64,000 nt of DNA, taken from Colocasia esculenta (taxonomy: Eukaryota; Streptophyta; Magnoliopsida; Alismatales; Araceae). A model generated the notes under the pieces. It saw nothing but the letters and a program-made list of their open reading frames with translations. It had not been told where the DNA came from and did not search any database. This document shows positions 53,932 to 64,000 of this stretch, in pieces; the stretch's first letter is position 1, and every line of letters starts with the position of its first letter. Where the stretch lies: positions 1,860,001 to 1,924,000 of the forward strand of contig CM024753.1 of the NCBI GenBank assembly GCA_014218235.1, given 5' to 3'. Position numbers and translations under genes: made by a program.

Positions 53932-55767
53932 GGGTTTTCTTTAAAAATAACAAACTTTAAAAACTTTATTAGGTGAATAGCACACTTGCAAACTTATTTC
54001 GCAATATAGCAGAGTTTGACCGTCAACGACCGCATCCGTGCACAGGCGCGGGCGCGGCTATTTAAAAAAAAATAAAATAATTCCAAGTCGGTCATTTGAT
54101 GACCAACTTCTTTCCTGTATTCCAGGAGAGTTTTTTTAGAATTTAATTAGTATTTTTGTTTTATATTTAAATAATATCAAATTAAGATGAAAATTTAAAC
54201 ATAAATCAACTAAAAGGTGATACATTTTATTATGATTTTAGTTTAATTTTTTAAAATAAAATTTAATAGAGTAAGAATTACTTCAAAAATTAATAAATCA
54301 AATTAATCTCGATATCCGTACTTCAATAATTCTCGATGTTCATATTTTTAGAATCATCATATTTTTTTGATAATTATGGTGGTTTCATATTATATTTTGT
54401 TATCGAAGTCCGGTGACGTCTTGTCGGGATGTGTACGTCTGAACTCTGAAGATAATATCAAAATCATGTTAATAATATATGAATGACTTTAAATAAAAAA
54501 TAATCATGCTTACTTTTAAATTTTTTTTATTTAGAGATATTTTTATATTATTAACATAACTCAGATATTATCTTCAACCGGACCAATAGATATTCGCTTT
54601 TCGACCTTTCGACACATTTTTGACCTTTTGTGTAACCACCTGGAGTTGGAGGCGCTACTGCTCACTCACTTGGATGTCTCCGCTCTTCACATGGACGTCA
54701 CCCCGTTATGCTCTCCCTAGTGTAACCACCACCTCTGTCTCTGCCTTAAACATGCTTTGTATTGGTGTGGAGAATGTCTGAGTAAGAAGAAGGCAATGCA
54801 TCAGTCGGTTGAACGTCTACTCCAACGGCACCAATCTACCGGAGCTCAACAACACCATCTTCTTAAGCTATGGAGGGTGCGGCATATCTGCTGTGGTGGT
54901 ATGGCGCATGGAAGGCCGGTGTCGGCGAAGCAGTTTCAAATCGCATGGCATGGAGTGCCGGAGGGCCTCCTCGCAGCAGCTCTTCGGTGATGGAAAATTG
55001 CCCAGCCGACGGCGGGTGGCGGCCCGGTCGGTGGCGTCCGGGGACAGGTCAGAAATATATAATGTAAGAAATGGGTCGAAAAGGTCAAAAATTATACGAA
55101 AAGGTCAGAAATGGTCAGAAATGCGTCGAAAAGTCGGAAAGCGAATATCTATTGGTCGGGTTGAAGATAATATCTGAGTTATGTTAATAATATAAAAATA
55201 TCTCTAAATAAAAATAATTAAAAGTAAGCATGATTATTTTTTATTTAAAGTCATTCATATATTATTAACATGATTTTGATATTGTCTTCAGACGTACACA
55301 TCCCGACAAGACGTCACCGGACTTCGATAACAAAATGTAATATGAAACCACCATAATTATCAGAAAAATATGATGATTCTAAAAATATGAACATCGAGAA
55401 TTATTGAAGTACAGATATCGAGATTAATTTGATTTATTAATTTTTGAAGTAATTCTTACTCTATAAAATTTTATTTTAAAAATTAAACTAAAATCATAAT
55501 AAAATGTATCACCTTTTAATTGATTTATGTTTAAATTTTCATCTTAATTTGATATAATTTAAATATAAAACAAAAATACTAATTAAATTCTAAAAAAACT
55601 CTAAAAAAAACTCTCCTGGAATACAGGAAAGAAGTTGGTCATCAAATGACCGACTTGGACTTGGGAGTCGGTTATTTGATGACCGACTTCTATATTGCGA
55701 AATAAATTTGCAAGTGTGCTATTCACCTAATAAAGTTTTTAAAGTCTGTTATTTTTAAAGAAAACTC
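53932..55767. mobile_element. Mutator-like foldback element with long terminal inverted repeats
   Basis: 1,836 bp. Left arm 53932-54627 and right arm 55112-55767 are inverted copies, ending GGGTTTTC / GAGTTTTC and sharing TTTAAAAATAACA. The 10-bp direct repeat GGGTATCGTG flanks it (53922-53931 and 55768-55777). A 9-10-bp duplication with long inverted ends points to a Mutator-like (MULE) non-autonomous element. The left arm has about 80 extra GC-rich bases (54003-54085). No transposase is present. Confidence 0.85.
54628..55111 (+). other. GC-richer core of the foldback element, possible captured gene fragment
   Basis: The core differs in composition from the AT-rich arms, and its plus strand has an open frame from 54809 that carries on into the right arm (stop at 55177). 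The early part reads as plausible protein (NVYSNGTNLPELNNTIFL). I do not recognise a family. A captured host fragment, as in Pack-MULEs, is one explanation. Confidence 0.4.
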
Positions 55768-55967
55768 GGGTATCGTGCTGGGCGGCAATGAGCTTGTGGA
55801 GGCGGGCGGGGGAGCAGTCGGGTGGCAGTGGCTGCTTCTACTGCTGCTCGTCGGAGGAGGAAGAGAAGGAGGAGGAGGAGGAGGGGGAAGAGGAAGGGAC
55901 ATGAGCGGTGCTGCTGCATGTGGTGTTGTGCTGCTGCATGTGGTGTTGTGAGGGTTGGACTGGGCGG

Positions 55968-56712
55968 CTAAGGGTGGACGGGCGTCGACGATGGCTTGCG
56001 TGGTGATAAGAGCACCGACTCCACCAGCTTATCCAGGTTCATGGCGGAAGAGCTTCCCGGCTTGGCGGCATTCTCCGCGCTTTCCTTCCAAGACAGCACC
56101 TTCTTCCTCATCTCTTCTCCCTTGGTCCCTGCCATTAGATGCAGCAGCACAACACCACATGCAGCAGCGTGGTGATAAGAGCACCGACTCCACCAGCTTA
56201 TCCAGGTTCATGGCGGAAGAGCCTCCCGGCTTGGCGGCATTCTCCGCGCTTTCCTTCCAAGACAGCGCCTTCTTCCTCATCTCTTCTCCCTTGGTCCCTG
56301 CCATCAGATCCCCGATGAGCGCACCCACCTCCTCCCTTCTCACGTTGCTATCTATCCCCATGTCGATGCCCCACTCTGTGCAGGCGTAGCGGCAGTTGGT
56401 CTACGGCTCCGCGAAGAATGGCCAGCACAGCATGGGAACGCAGCCGCAGATGCTCTCCAGGGTGGAGTTCCATCCGCAGTGGCTGAAGAACCCGCCGATG
56501 GCGGGGTGGGTGAGCACTGCCTCCTGTGGGCACCAGCTTGTCAGCAGACCCCAAGCAGTACTCGTATCCTGCAAGAACTTGTCCGGGAGCACCGCGGAGT
56601 CACCCCGCACGAGGTCGGAGTGGATGACCCACAGGAAGTCTTGGCCGTTGCCGGTGAGGCCCCAAGCGAACTCCAGCAGCTGCTGGTTGCTCATCACCGT
56701 GATGCTGCCTCA
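55968..56712 (-). pseudogene. UDP-glycosyltransferase (UGT85-like) pseudogene, C-terminal half
   Basis: The minus strand encodes the C-terminal sugar-donor domain: GSITVMSNQQLLEFAWGL, then the PSPG box from WCPQEAVLTHPAIGGFFSHC through NSTLESICGCVPMLCWPFFAEP, an in-frame TAG where Gln is expected, and the tail with NLDKLVESVLLSPR. The PSPG box binds the UDP-sugar in plant family 1 glycosyltransferases; the wording of the tail is closest to UGT85. The N-terminal acceptor domain is absent: upstream of 56712 a G/C run and unrelated sequence follow. The last about 170 bases are tandemly duplicated. With the stop, truncation and duplication it is a pseudogene. Confidence 0.88.
56001..56330. repeat. 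169-bp tandem duplication of the UGT 3' end
   Basis: TGGTGATAAGAGCACCGACT begins at 56001 and 56170; both copies encode the AGTKGEEMRKK...LLSPR tail with a few differences. A short CTGCTGCATGTGGTGTTGTG word lies at 55912 and 55932 and, inverted, near 56150. Confidence 0.9.
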
Positions 56713-57962
56713 TCGGGGGGGGGGGGGAGGAGGCCGTCGACGTGGGAAAGCTCCAGGGGTATGATGTCCACTGGGGAGGGGGAGAGGAGGGAGGCAACGC
56801 GCAGAATGTTGGCGGGCGCAGAGAGGAAGGAGACTGTGTGTCTACTGTTTTGCCGGAGAGTGTATCCCCATTAAGTTAGAGAGATAAATGGTTAGAGAGA
56901 GATAGAGAGAGAGAGCATGCAGTAGAGAGAGAGAACGGGGAAGTAGGGCAGTCGAAGTGTAGGGGAGAGGGAGGCAATGGTGGAAGGAGTCATGTTGTAC
57001 GTCGGTTTAGGGGATGCACGGGAAGATGTCACTAGGTGCAGCGGTGACCATGGAGGGTCTCCGGTGGCACCTGTCGAGGTTGTTGATGCTCTGTTCTTGC
57101 TGCCAACTTGCTCTCTTTTTGCACATTCATGCAGCCAGGAAACGGAAGAGAAGAGAAGCCAGTAAACTGAAGAGAAGCCTGGCTGAAGTTGAAGGATTAC
57201 CTATTACGGAAGAGAAGCCCTCCTACGCGAAGAAGAAGATCCAGAGATGGCGACGATGTTCCCGGGTGAGTATGGCGAAGATGGCGGCAGTGAAATATCT
57301 CTGGAGACGTCACCGGTATGAAGCATAACCATGCCTTCCATATGAAGATTTTTTAAAAATTTTAAAAACTGCCATGTTTGGCTCTTTTTTGGCGTACGTT
57401 TTAAGTGTTTCATTTTTTTAAAAGTTTTTTAAAATTGTTTAGAACTGTCAAAGTGTTATAAGATGGCATATGCCATGGTTTGTAACCCTGCCATCTTTCA
57501 ACATTTCCAAATTTTATAAATTTTTTAAAATTTTTTAACAACTACATTTCCAAAATGTTTGGCAAGATAGAAATTGTTTTTTTTTTGTGAGGGAAATTTT
57601 ATGGTAGCTAGTTGAGGATTCGGTGTTTCCAAATTCTTTTATAATTTTAAACAATGTTAAGAACTACCTTGTTTGGCTAGAATATTTACAGGTAACCACG
57701 CCTTCTCAGTATTCCGCGTTTCCAAAAATTTTATAATTTAGCAATGTTTGGAAGACTACCTTGTTTGGCTAGAATATTTACAGGTAACCACACCTTCTCA
57801 GTTTTCCACGTTTCCAAAAATTTTATAATTTTTAAAGTTTTATAAGAACGGCAATGTTTGGAAGATAGAAATAATCTTCTCTTTTTTTGTGAGCGGTTCT
57901 AATATGGCAGCTGGTTGAGGGTTATGCTGGTGCTGCCACGTGGCTAGACCAGGACTGATCAG
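56713..57962. other. Intergenic with GA microsatellite and about 90-bp tandem repeat
   Basis: GA-rich run at 56894-56930. 57662-57740 and 57753-57830 are tandem copies sharing ACCTTGTTTGGCTAGAATAT and TTCCAAAAATTTTATAATTT. No supported gene. Confidence 0.55.
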
Positions 57963-58603
57963 CACTCCACACCAACCCTTGGTACAACGACCAGGAAAAG
58001 GGCACACATGTTCAAACCTGGAACTCGGAAACCCTCGACCAGGCCGGAAGCCCACTCAACACAACACTACGGTAAGACTGGGCACCATGCCCTAAAGCCA
58101 AACCATACCTCACCTCCTTCAACCATTCCTCACTTCTTCCTCAATTCCCTCTTCCTCCGAGCTCTCTCCCTTCACCTCTTCCTCTCTCTCTTTGGCAGTT
58201 GACGGCGGGTGATGGACATGCAGAGGTGATAAGGAGATGACCAATTTACGAGAAAGTTTCAATAGATTTGATTCATCATTTGAAGATAGAGTGACGTTCC
58301 CTCCACTTCATGACGAACGATTCTCATATATATATACATATATATTATATATATGTCAACTATATATATATATATTTGTAGACGGGCATAAAAATATATA
58401 GAAAAAGTTTAATGTTAAAGATGTTTTTTTTATCAGCTATCATATATATTTATATGCTAGTCAAAGAAATGCACTACATGCATATAATATATTCGTGGAT
58501 ATAGTATGATTATTGCAATAATTTGAAAAAATGTATAGGGGAAGATAATGTGTTTAAAATAAAAGAGAATATCAAGCTTGAGAGTGATGTATATATATAA
58601 ACT
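57963..58603. repeat. Right copy of the 0.7-kb duplicated segment
   Basis: Partner of 51432-52128. The TA-rich part is shorter and the end is modified by a local duplication of AGAGTGATGTAT...ATAAACTGGATAAG. Confidence 0.92.
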
Positions 58604-58626
58604 GGATAAGTATGATTATTGCAATA

Positions 58627-59429
58627 TCTAATTCAAAATTTTCTTTTTTTGATGTCTGATTGAGATGTTACTACTTAATCGAATGGATGGCTAGAGAGTG
58701 ATGTATGTATATAAACTGGATAAGTGGGTTCAACCCTGACCTTATGCTTGCAGCAAACAATTGAGTGGATTAGCTGGGAACCAATAGCCTCTCAGTCTTA
58801 ATTAATAAATGATTATTCTCTTAACAATATATTGTACATCAAAATTGTGCAATTATTGTGTGTGAGAGAAGGGGGGGGGGTTATAATCTATGCACGCGAG
58901 TGGGACTTGCATGTAGGGGTGTCAATTGGACTGGGTTAACTGAAGGTCCAATGGGTAATCCATCTTGGGCTCAATTAGGGCCAAACATAATGGCCCATTG
59001 AGCTTCTTTGGAGCTCATTTGATAAGCTCATAAATTGATGGGTTGGACTTAGATAGGTCCATCGGAATCTTCATTCCTCTAGGTTGGGCTTGGGTTAGGC
59101 ACATGTGTCGACCATTTGGGAATCCAATTAATGTTTCTATACTCTTCCTTCGTCTTCTTCCTATACACCGAATCTACTCAGAAATTGCGTTGTCCTCAGC
59201 CTCCAACTCTCATGATACATGTTGTGTAATTACCCATTAATCATACTTGATAAGGTCAGATGAAAAAAAAATAGGGAAAAATTTCAAACCCCAATTCCCG
59301 TCTCAATTAACATTAATATATGAACACAGGGTGGTACAAATCAAAACCCAGAAGAAGAAGAAAAATATCAGAATACCAATAGTAACATCTCAAATCAGAC
59401 ATCAAAAAAAGAAAATTTTGAATTAGATA
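58627..59429. repeat. Inverted repeat, 48-bp arms, about 0.7 kb apart
   Basis: 58627-58674 (TATCTAATTCAAAATTTTCT...) is the reverse complement of 59382-59429 with one indel. No target duplication seen at the outer ends. Confidence 0.8.
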
Positions 59430-59637
59430 ATGACAAAAGGAAGAAAAAAAAAATTGAAAGACAAAAAAAACATGTCAAACCACTCGTACGTCCACAGTTG
59501 TTTTTGTTAAGAGAAAGAAATTTATCAAAGATCGATGAAAAGCATAGTCACACCCAAAGGCTACCAGGCTATAAAAAATTAAATCCATAAGATTTAAGAT
59601 ATTTAAACAAACTATCAAGAAGGCTTTGAATATTGCA

Positions 59638-59706
59638 CCTTTTTTTTTTTTAATAAAGAGTCATAGGGTCAGCGTCCGGTCGAGTGCACCTTACCCCAGT
59701 GGGGAT
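59638..59706 (-). mobile_element. Very short poly(A)-tailed retroposon insertion (SINE-like)
   Basis: 69 bp with a T-run on the plus strand (poly(A) tail on the minus strand), flanked by the duplication AGGCTTTGAAYATTGCA (59621-59637 and 59707-59723, 16 of 17 identical). This is the hallmark of L1-type retroposition of a SINE or 5'-truncated RNA. The body (GGTAAGGTGCACTCGACCGG on the minus strand) was not identified. Confidence 0.75.
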
Positions 59707-59723
59707 AGGCTTTGAACATTGCA

Positions 59724-62128
59724 TCTATTGGATGCCATCAAGTTAAACCTCCAAGACAGCCACTCAATATGATAAGGCTAAGGAGCCTATGCAGTGAACT
59801 GTGAACATTAATGGATAAGGTGCAAGCAAGTTTCAACAGTCAAGAACTTCAGCAACAATGCAAGAGAGCTTCAATGGTCAAGAGCTTCAACAGCATGCAA
59901 GGGAGAGGTTCAACACTCATCAAGCTGAAGTTCTACATGTGATCGAATGTCTTCAAGTTGAAGAGCAAGAATGAATTGATAGTGAGAAGGAGTAAGCAAG
60001 TGAAGGCAAGCAAAGCAGCCAAGCTAAGGGAAGAGTGTGCTACAAACGATAACCTCCATACCTTCCACCACAGTCAATAGCGGCCTGTAAGCAGAAGAAT
60101 ATGCAAACACTCACATTTTGCAAGTCTGTAGCATGAGAAAGATATCCTCAGCAAAGCTTTAAATGGCACCAACTTGGGGAGAAGCATGCAACTCAACATT
60201 GTGCTTCAACGACCAATGCTGCCAAGTCTCCGCCATCGACAACAAGTAGTCTTTTGGTTTAGACATGTACATCGATTTGGCATTGTGCTTCATTGGGCCA
60301 TATTATGTCTTTCTAGAGACACTCTTATGTGCATTTCACTTCATCTAAAGTTTGGGCATGTGTGCTTATTTTTTCCCTATGTGGCGAAGAAGATCGACGT
60401 GGGTAGGTGTTTGTTCCCTCGTGTTTTAGAAAGACGTGCGTGTTGTGCCACCAGATGGCTATTCCCTCTATGGTGAGGAAGATTGGTGCTGCCAGATGTT
60501 GTTCCCCTCGTGGAGAGAAGATCTATGTGTGAGCTGTGCACTAGGTGGTTTGCCCCGTGAGGGTGTGAGTGAAGTTCTCTAGGAGTTCGTTTGGAGGACT
60601 GGAGATAGGAGGGTAAATTTGATCGACTTCAAATCAAGATAAATTTGTATGTTCCTATGTGATTGCTTTACTTCACATCGTATGTCTTTGGTTTAACTTT
60701 TCCAATGCTTAATCGATTTACTTTAAGCATCCATTTTTTTTTACAATTATCTCTATCCAATTAAGTTAACTCATTCATCCCCCTCTAAATCTCCATAGTG
60801 TAGTCAATACATAAGTTAGTAATCAAATGTCCAATAATCCTCAAGCAAGATATTATCGACTTGGGTGAATGATCCAAGTGTGCTATTGAAATTTGTCTTG
60901 ATTGATGGCAAGTATTAATATAACCATCCATTCAGGAATTCTTTGCCAGGCCATTTCCAATGATTGAGCTTCAGTTAGTGTCAACTCGGTCCGTGGAAAT
61001 ATCTTTGCTCCTTTTATGCTAAGAGCTTCTTTTATTTCTCCATCTTGTCAGCTATAACTTGAAAGATGGCAAGATGCCCCAGCTTGGACCAATCTCATTA
61101 AGACTTATCAACACTGATCATGTGTTAAATATTACATTATTATTGTTATCACATAGAATTAGTCTCATATCAAATTCTTGCAAAGCTTTCCTGATCTTAC
61201 TCATAAAGTAAGAACTATACCTCAACCATAAGAAGGCCTGGCAGGGAGTAAACTCCTTCACCCTTAAACTCTTGTCTACAAGGAAAACGAGAGATACCTG
61301 TTTTGGCTAAGGGGTTTGGCAAACCTATTGCTTAAATGAAAACAGCTGTTAAATTCTTGTAGACAACGATATCTCTTCCATCCAAAACAATGTCCGAGTT
61401 CTCGAACAATTTTACTTGGACTAGCTCTTCGTCGGATCCGATCTTTTTATAATCAAGTCAATTAGAGGACCTTCGAACAGAATTGGATCTTCTAACCTCG
61501 GACGTGTCATTTAACCTCACTTGTCATTTAACCTGTGATCCGATCTTTACATGTGCAGTTTTAACGTAAACAATATGTTTCGTAAGAGGAATCACTTAAT
61601 GGCGCTGCAAGCAGAGAAGACACCGCGGTTCTTTGTGTGATTAGTTGAATTGTATAATATGGGTCTTGTCGTTGCAATATTTATGATCGGCATCTAATTA
61701 ACATTTCTACGGAGGAAGAACATAGAAATATGCCTCAGATGGAGCAGCTTGGACGAGCTGAAATATTGCATTTGTGCTCTAATTCATGATTAATGAAGTT
61801 GCAATCATATTTCAAAAAATGGAAATTAACGAAAAGACATCATATATATATAGAGGATATATAATTTAGGTTATAATATTTAAGTCAGTCAAATAGGATA
61901 CTTACCTAATTAGAATATGTTATAATATTTAAGTCAGTCAAATAGGAAGTAATTGGCTACGAAGCCTCTATTAATTTACAAATTTTATTTCGATGTGAGG
62001 CGTATCAAATTCAAAACAAGTATATGTCATTGGAAATGCAACATTAATTAGATACAATAAATTTCAAATCACACAGAAAGACGAAAATCACAGCAGAGGT
62101 GCACAACTATATATAATCTTCTCGCACT
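59724..62128. other. Intergenic, repeat-derived
   Basis: No supported gene. 60472-60570 matches 63302-63400 (about 100 bp, few differences). 61872-61900 and 61919-61947 are tandem copies of TTATAATATTTAAGTCAGTC and the next few bases. Confidence 0.45.
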
Positions 62129-62287
62129 TCAGTGAATAGGGCCCACCGGAGGACGGGGGCGATGCGAAGGCGTGCGCGCCAACAAGAGGAGCCGCAGCGG
62201 CCGAGCCCTCGCATCCGAGAAGCTGATCATGAGGAGGACGAAGACGAGCAGCAGCGCCACCGCAGCGTTGCGTCGACCTAGCGACAT
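62129..62287 (-). CDS. Candidate small secreted peptide precursor, 52 aa
   Basis: The ATG at 62287 is followed by a basic n-region, a strong hydrophobic segment (AAVALLLVFVLLMISF) and a likely cleavage after SDA, that is, a signal peptide of about 25 residues. The remaining short tail is Arg/Pro-rich and ends RPPVGPIH at the stop. A short secreted precursor ending in a Pro/Gly-rich motif with terminal His is the general design of PIP/CEP-type plant signalling peptides; the exact family is not matched. A longer frame opens 24 codons upstream (62359), but TATA-like sequence on the minus strand lies near there (62353-62370), favouring the internal Met. Confidence 0.5.
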   Translation of the reverse strand: MSLGRRNAAVALLLVFVLLMISFSDARARPLRLLLLARTPSHRPRPPVGPIH

Positions 62288-63230
62288 GGCCAAGGCGATC
62301 GAGGAAGATGGCTGCAGGAACTTATAAATTGCATGTATGCACGCAGTTGGATATATCATATATATATACGTTTTTGATACGCGTTTTGTTGTTGATATGG
62401 TCGCCAGTCTACGTTTTCTTGCAGAAGATATCAGTCAAAAGGTTCACCATTTGCACGGTACGTAGAGTCTTCCACCACCGTTGATCCCCATTTCCCTTCC
62501 ATCTGCCTTTTCCGCCCGGCCCCCCTGTGGACTGTTTAGGTACTCCTCGTGCCCTTAATTAGTTGAACGAGATCGTCTTTCTTCCGGGATGCAGAAGAAT
62601 ATAAATAGTTGGGTGATCGAACAAAACTGTTCAACTTTTGACGGATGGAGTTTGCACCCACGCGAAAGCGAGTCCGATCGAGCAGGTTTGAACTTTTCCA
62701 ATGGCGGGTCAATCCGATCCAAATGTCAAAGTTCGCAGCATCTTCCCCCGTAAGTTCGCGAGAGAAAACCCATCGATTCTGACACTACCCCAACAACATA
62801 TAAATAGCCTGATACGGGGATATCCCCGGCAAGTCGGCTCAATCCTCGGGCTCAGCCGACCTCATCGAGGGTACAGGTCGACATTCTTCCTATATCGAGA
62901 TAACATACGATCCGACGAGTCAGGTCGGAGATATCAGATCGGCTTTACGCTTCGAGCCTTCTTAAGCTCGGCCAGGAATTCTTTCATCTCAGACATAGCC
63001 GACGTGGAGCAGCTCAACATGATCGCAGGCGCCTCGAAGCGTCGCTTGCGTGACCGACAAGGCAGGTGAGGTAGGGTCCGAAGATTAATTACGGGACTGA
63101 TAACTGCAGCTATTAAGACTATGGTCACGATGACTTGGCAGGGCGGTGGCAACTTCCAATCCGGCATTAATCACGAAAACTCCCAACGAGATTGACGGGG
63201 TCGTCCAGATGTTACACAGGTGTCCTAGCA

Positions 63231-63240
63231 CTATATAAGA
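63231..63240 (+). promoter_or_regulatory. TATA box in LTR-like sequence
   Basis: CTATATAAGA followed by a CAC/ACAGACAC-rich leader, typical of an LTR or host core promoter on the plus strand. Confidence 0.5.
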
Positions 63241-63443
63241 GACAGACACTCCACAGACACAGATACGGTGCTCTATCCCACAAACTACGCCATTCTACTC
63301 CATGGTGAGGAAGATTGGTGCTGCCAAATGTTGTTCCCCTCGTGGAGAGAAGATCTATGTGCGAGCTGTGCACTAGGTGGTTTGTCTCGTGACACTGTGT
63401 GTAAGGCCTTGGGCCTTATTGGACCCTTAATGGACCTTATGTG

Positions 63444-63690
63444 TAGAATAGTGCATGTTGACATCAGTCGATGTTGATGTTAACAGGGGGTTGACGTCCA
63501 GAGTGCTGACGTCAACCGTGGGGTTAACGGCAAGGGCGTGGCCGTCAACCTGGTCTAGGTGTCAATTGATGTTGACGTCTATCGAAGGTTCCAGAGTTTT
63601 CCCGAGCGTGAACTTGACGGCAACAATGTTGACAACAAGGCTTTGTACCAGTGTAGTTGACGGCAACCGATGTTGACGTTTGTACTACCC
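63444..63690. promoter_or_regulatory. Cluster of TTGACGTC / TTGACGGC motifs
   Basis: Roughly ten TGAC words, many as TTGACGTC or TTGACGGCAA, occur in about 250 bases. Similar words, many inverted, cluster at 49520-49640 and 50150-50290. TGACG is the TGA/bZIP site and TTGAC the W-box core. Confidence 0.5.
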
Positions 63691-64000
63691 TCGAATTTTA
63701 ATTATCGTGATTTACTTATAAATTCATGTTTATGCAAACTAATTAGAATTACATTGAGATATTTAAGATTTAGGGTGTGTTTAAGATACTTTATCATACT
63801 CAGGTATCACTTTCGGTCGTGCGCACCTCGACAGGACGACTCCGAAAAATTGTAACGAAAATAAAATCTGAGAACACCATAATTCTTAGAAAAATGTGGT
63901 GATATCAAATATGTAATTATCCAGAAATTTTGACGACCATATTTTGAGGTTTAGCCGACGCCACTATTTTTGAGGCGATTTTTCACCCAGTAAAAAATAA

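Larger units (their letters stand above)
62360..64000. other. LTR-like repeat DNA to the right edge
   Basis: No coding domain is seen. 62640-63300 has LTR character with a TATA box (63231-63240); 63302-63400 repeats 60472-60570; 63420-63700 holds a TGACG/TTGAC motif cluster. 63820-63930 resembles the MULE arm near 55285-55380 (CACC(T/C)CGACA(G/A)GACG..., CACCATAATT), though diverged. An open frame at 62701-63069 has no domain. Confidence 0.4.

Noticed and set aside
62701..63069. 122-residue open frame
   Set aside because: Sits in LTR-like DNA before a TATA box; sequence shows no known domain.

Overview
This window is plant nuclear DNA, most likely from a monocot. The two full-length host genes have GC-rich, CpG-rich reading frames of the monocot type, and they sit among LTR retrotransposons of plant-specific lineages. 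I cannot name the species; a grass is not indicated. About 60% of the window is two Ty3/gypsy elements of the Tat/Ogre group (dual RNase H, long internal regions, an antisense gene between pol and the 3' LTR).

Layout. 1-7103: Tat element A on the minus strand, cut by the left window edge (antisense gene, pol, gag-protease, PBS, one LTR). 7104-12391: host sequence with a small cysteine-rich plant protein gene at 7840-8565, then repeats and microsatellites. 12387-40885: a complete giant element B, 28.5 kb between perfect 5-bp target duplications (ctgct), with LTRs of about 4.2 kb. Its 5' LTR is interrupted by a 1.7-kb solo LTR with its own 5-bp target duplication. Inside B are a decayed gag region, a protease ORF, an RT/RNase H/integrase ORF with one in-frame stop, a 35-bp minisatellite, and on the opposite strand a multi-exon gene for a plant mobile domain (PMD) protein. 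40886-44428: AT-rich intergenic DNA. 44429-45130: a gamma-glutamylamine cyclotransferase (AIG2-like) gene. 45131-64000: repeat-rich DNA holding LTR-like debris with ACGTG and TGACG motif clusters, a Mutator-like foldback element with a 10-bp target duplication, a UGT85-type glycosyltransferase pseudogene with a duplicated 3' end, a 0.7-kb duplicated segment, a tiny poly(A)-tailed insertion with a 17-bp target duplication, and a candidate small secreted peptide gene on the minus strand.

The most notable system is the antisense gene of element B. Four consecutive introns on the minus strand have GT-AG borders, and the exons join in consistent reading phase, giving a PMD protein with a C-terminal coiled coil. 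Because the gene is antisense to the genomic RNA, its introns would not be removed during retrotransposition. Element A carries an unrelated-looking coiled-coil antisense ORF in the same position, so two Tat lineages here hold different antisense cargo. Several in-frame stops fit C-to-T change at CG or CHG sites, as expected for methylated transposons.
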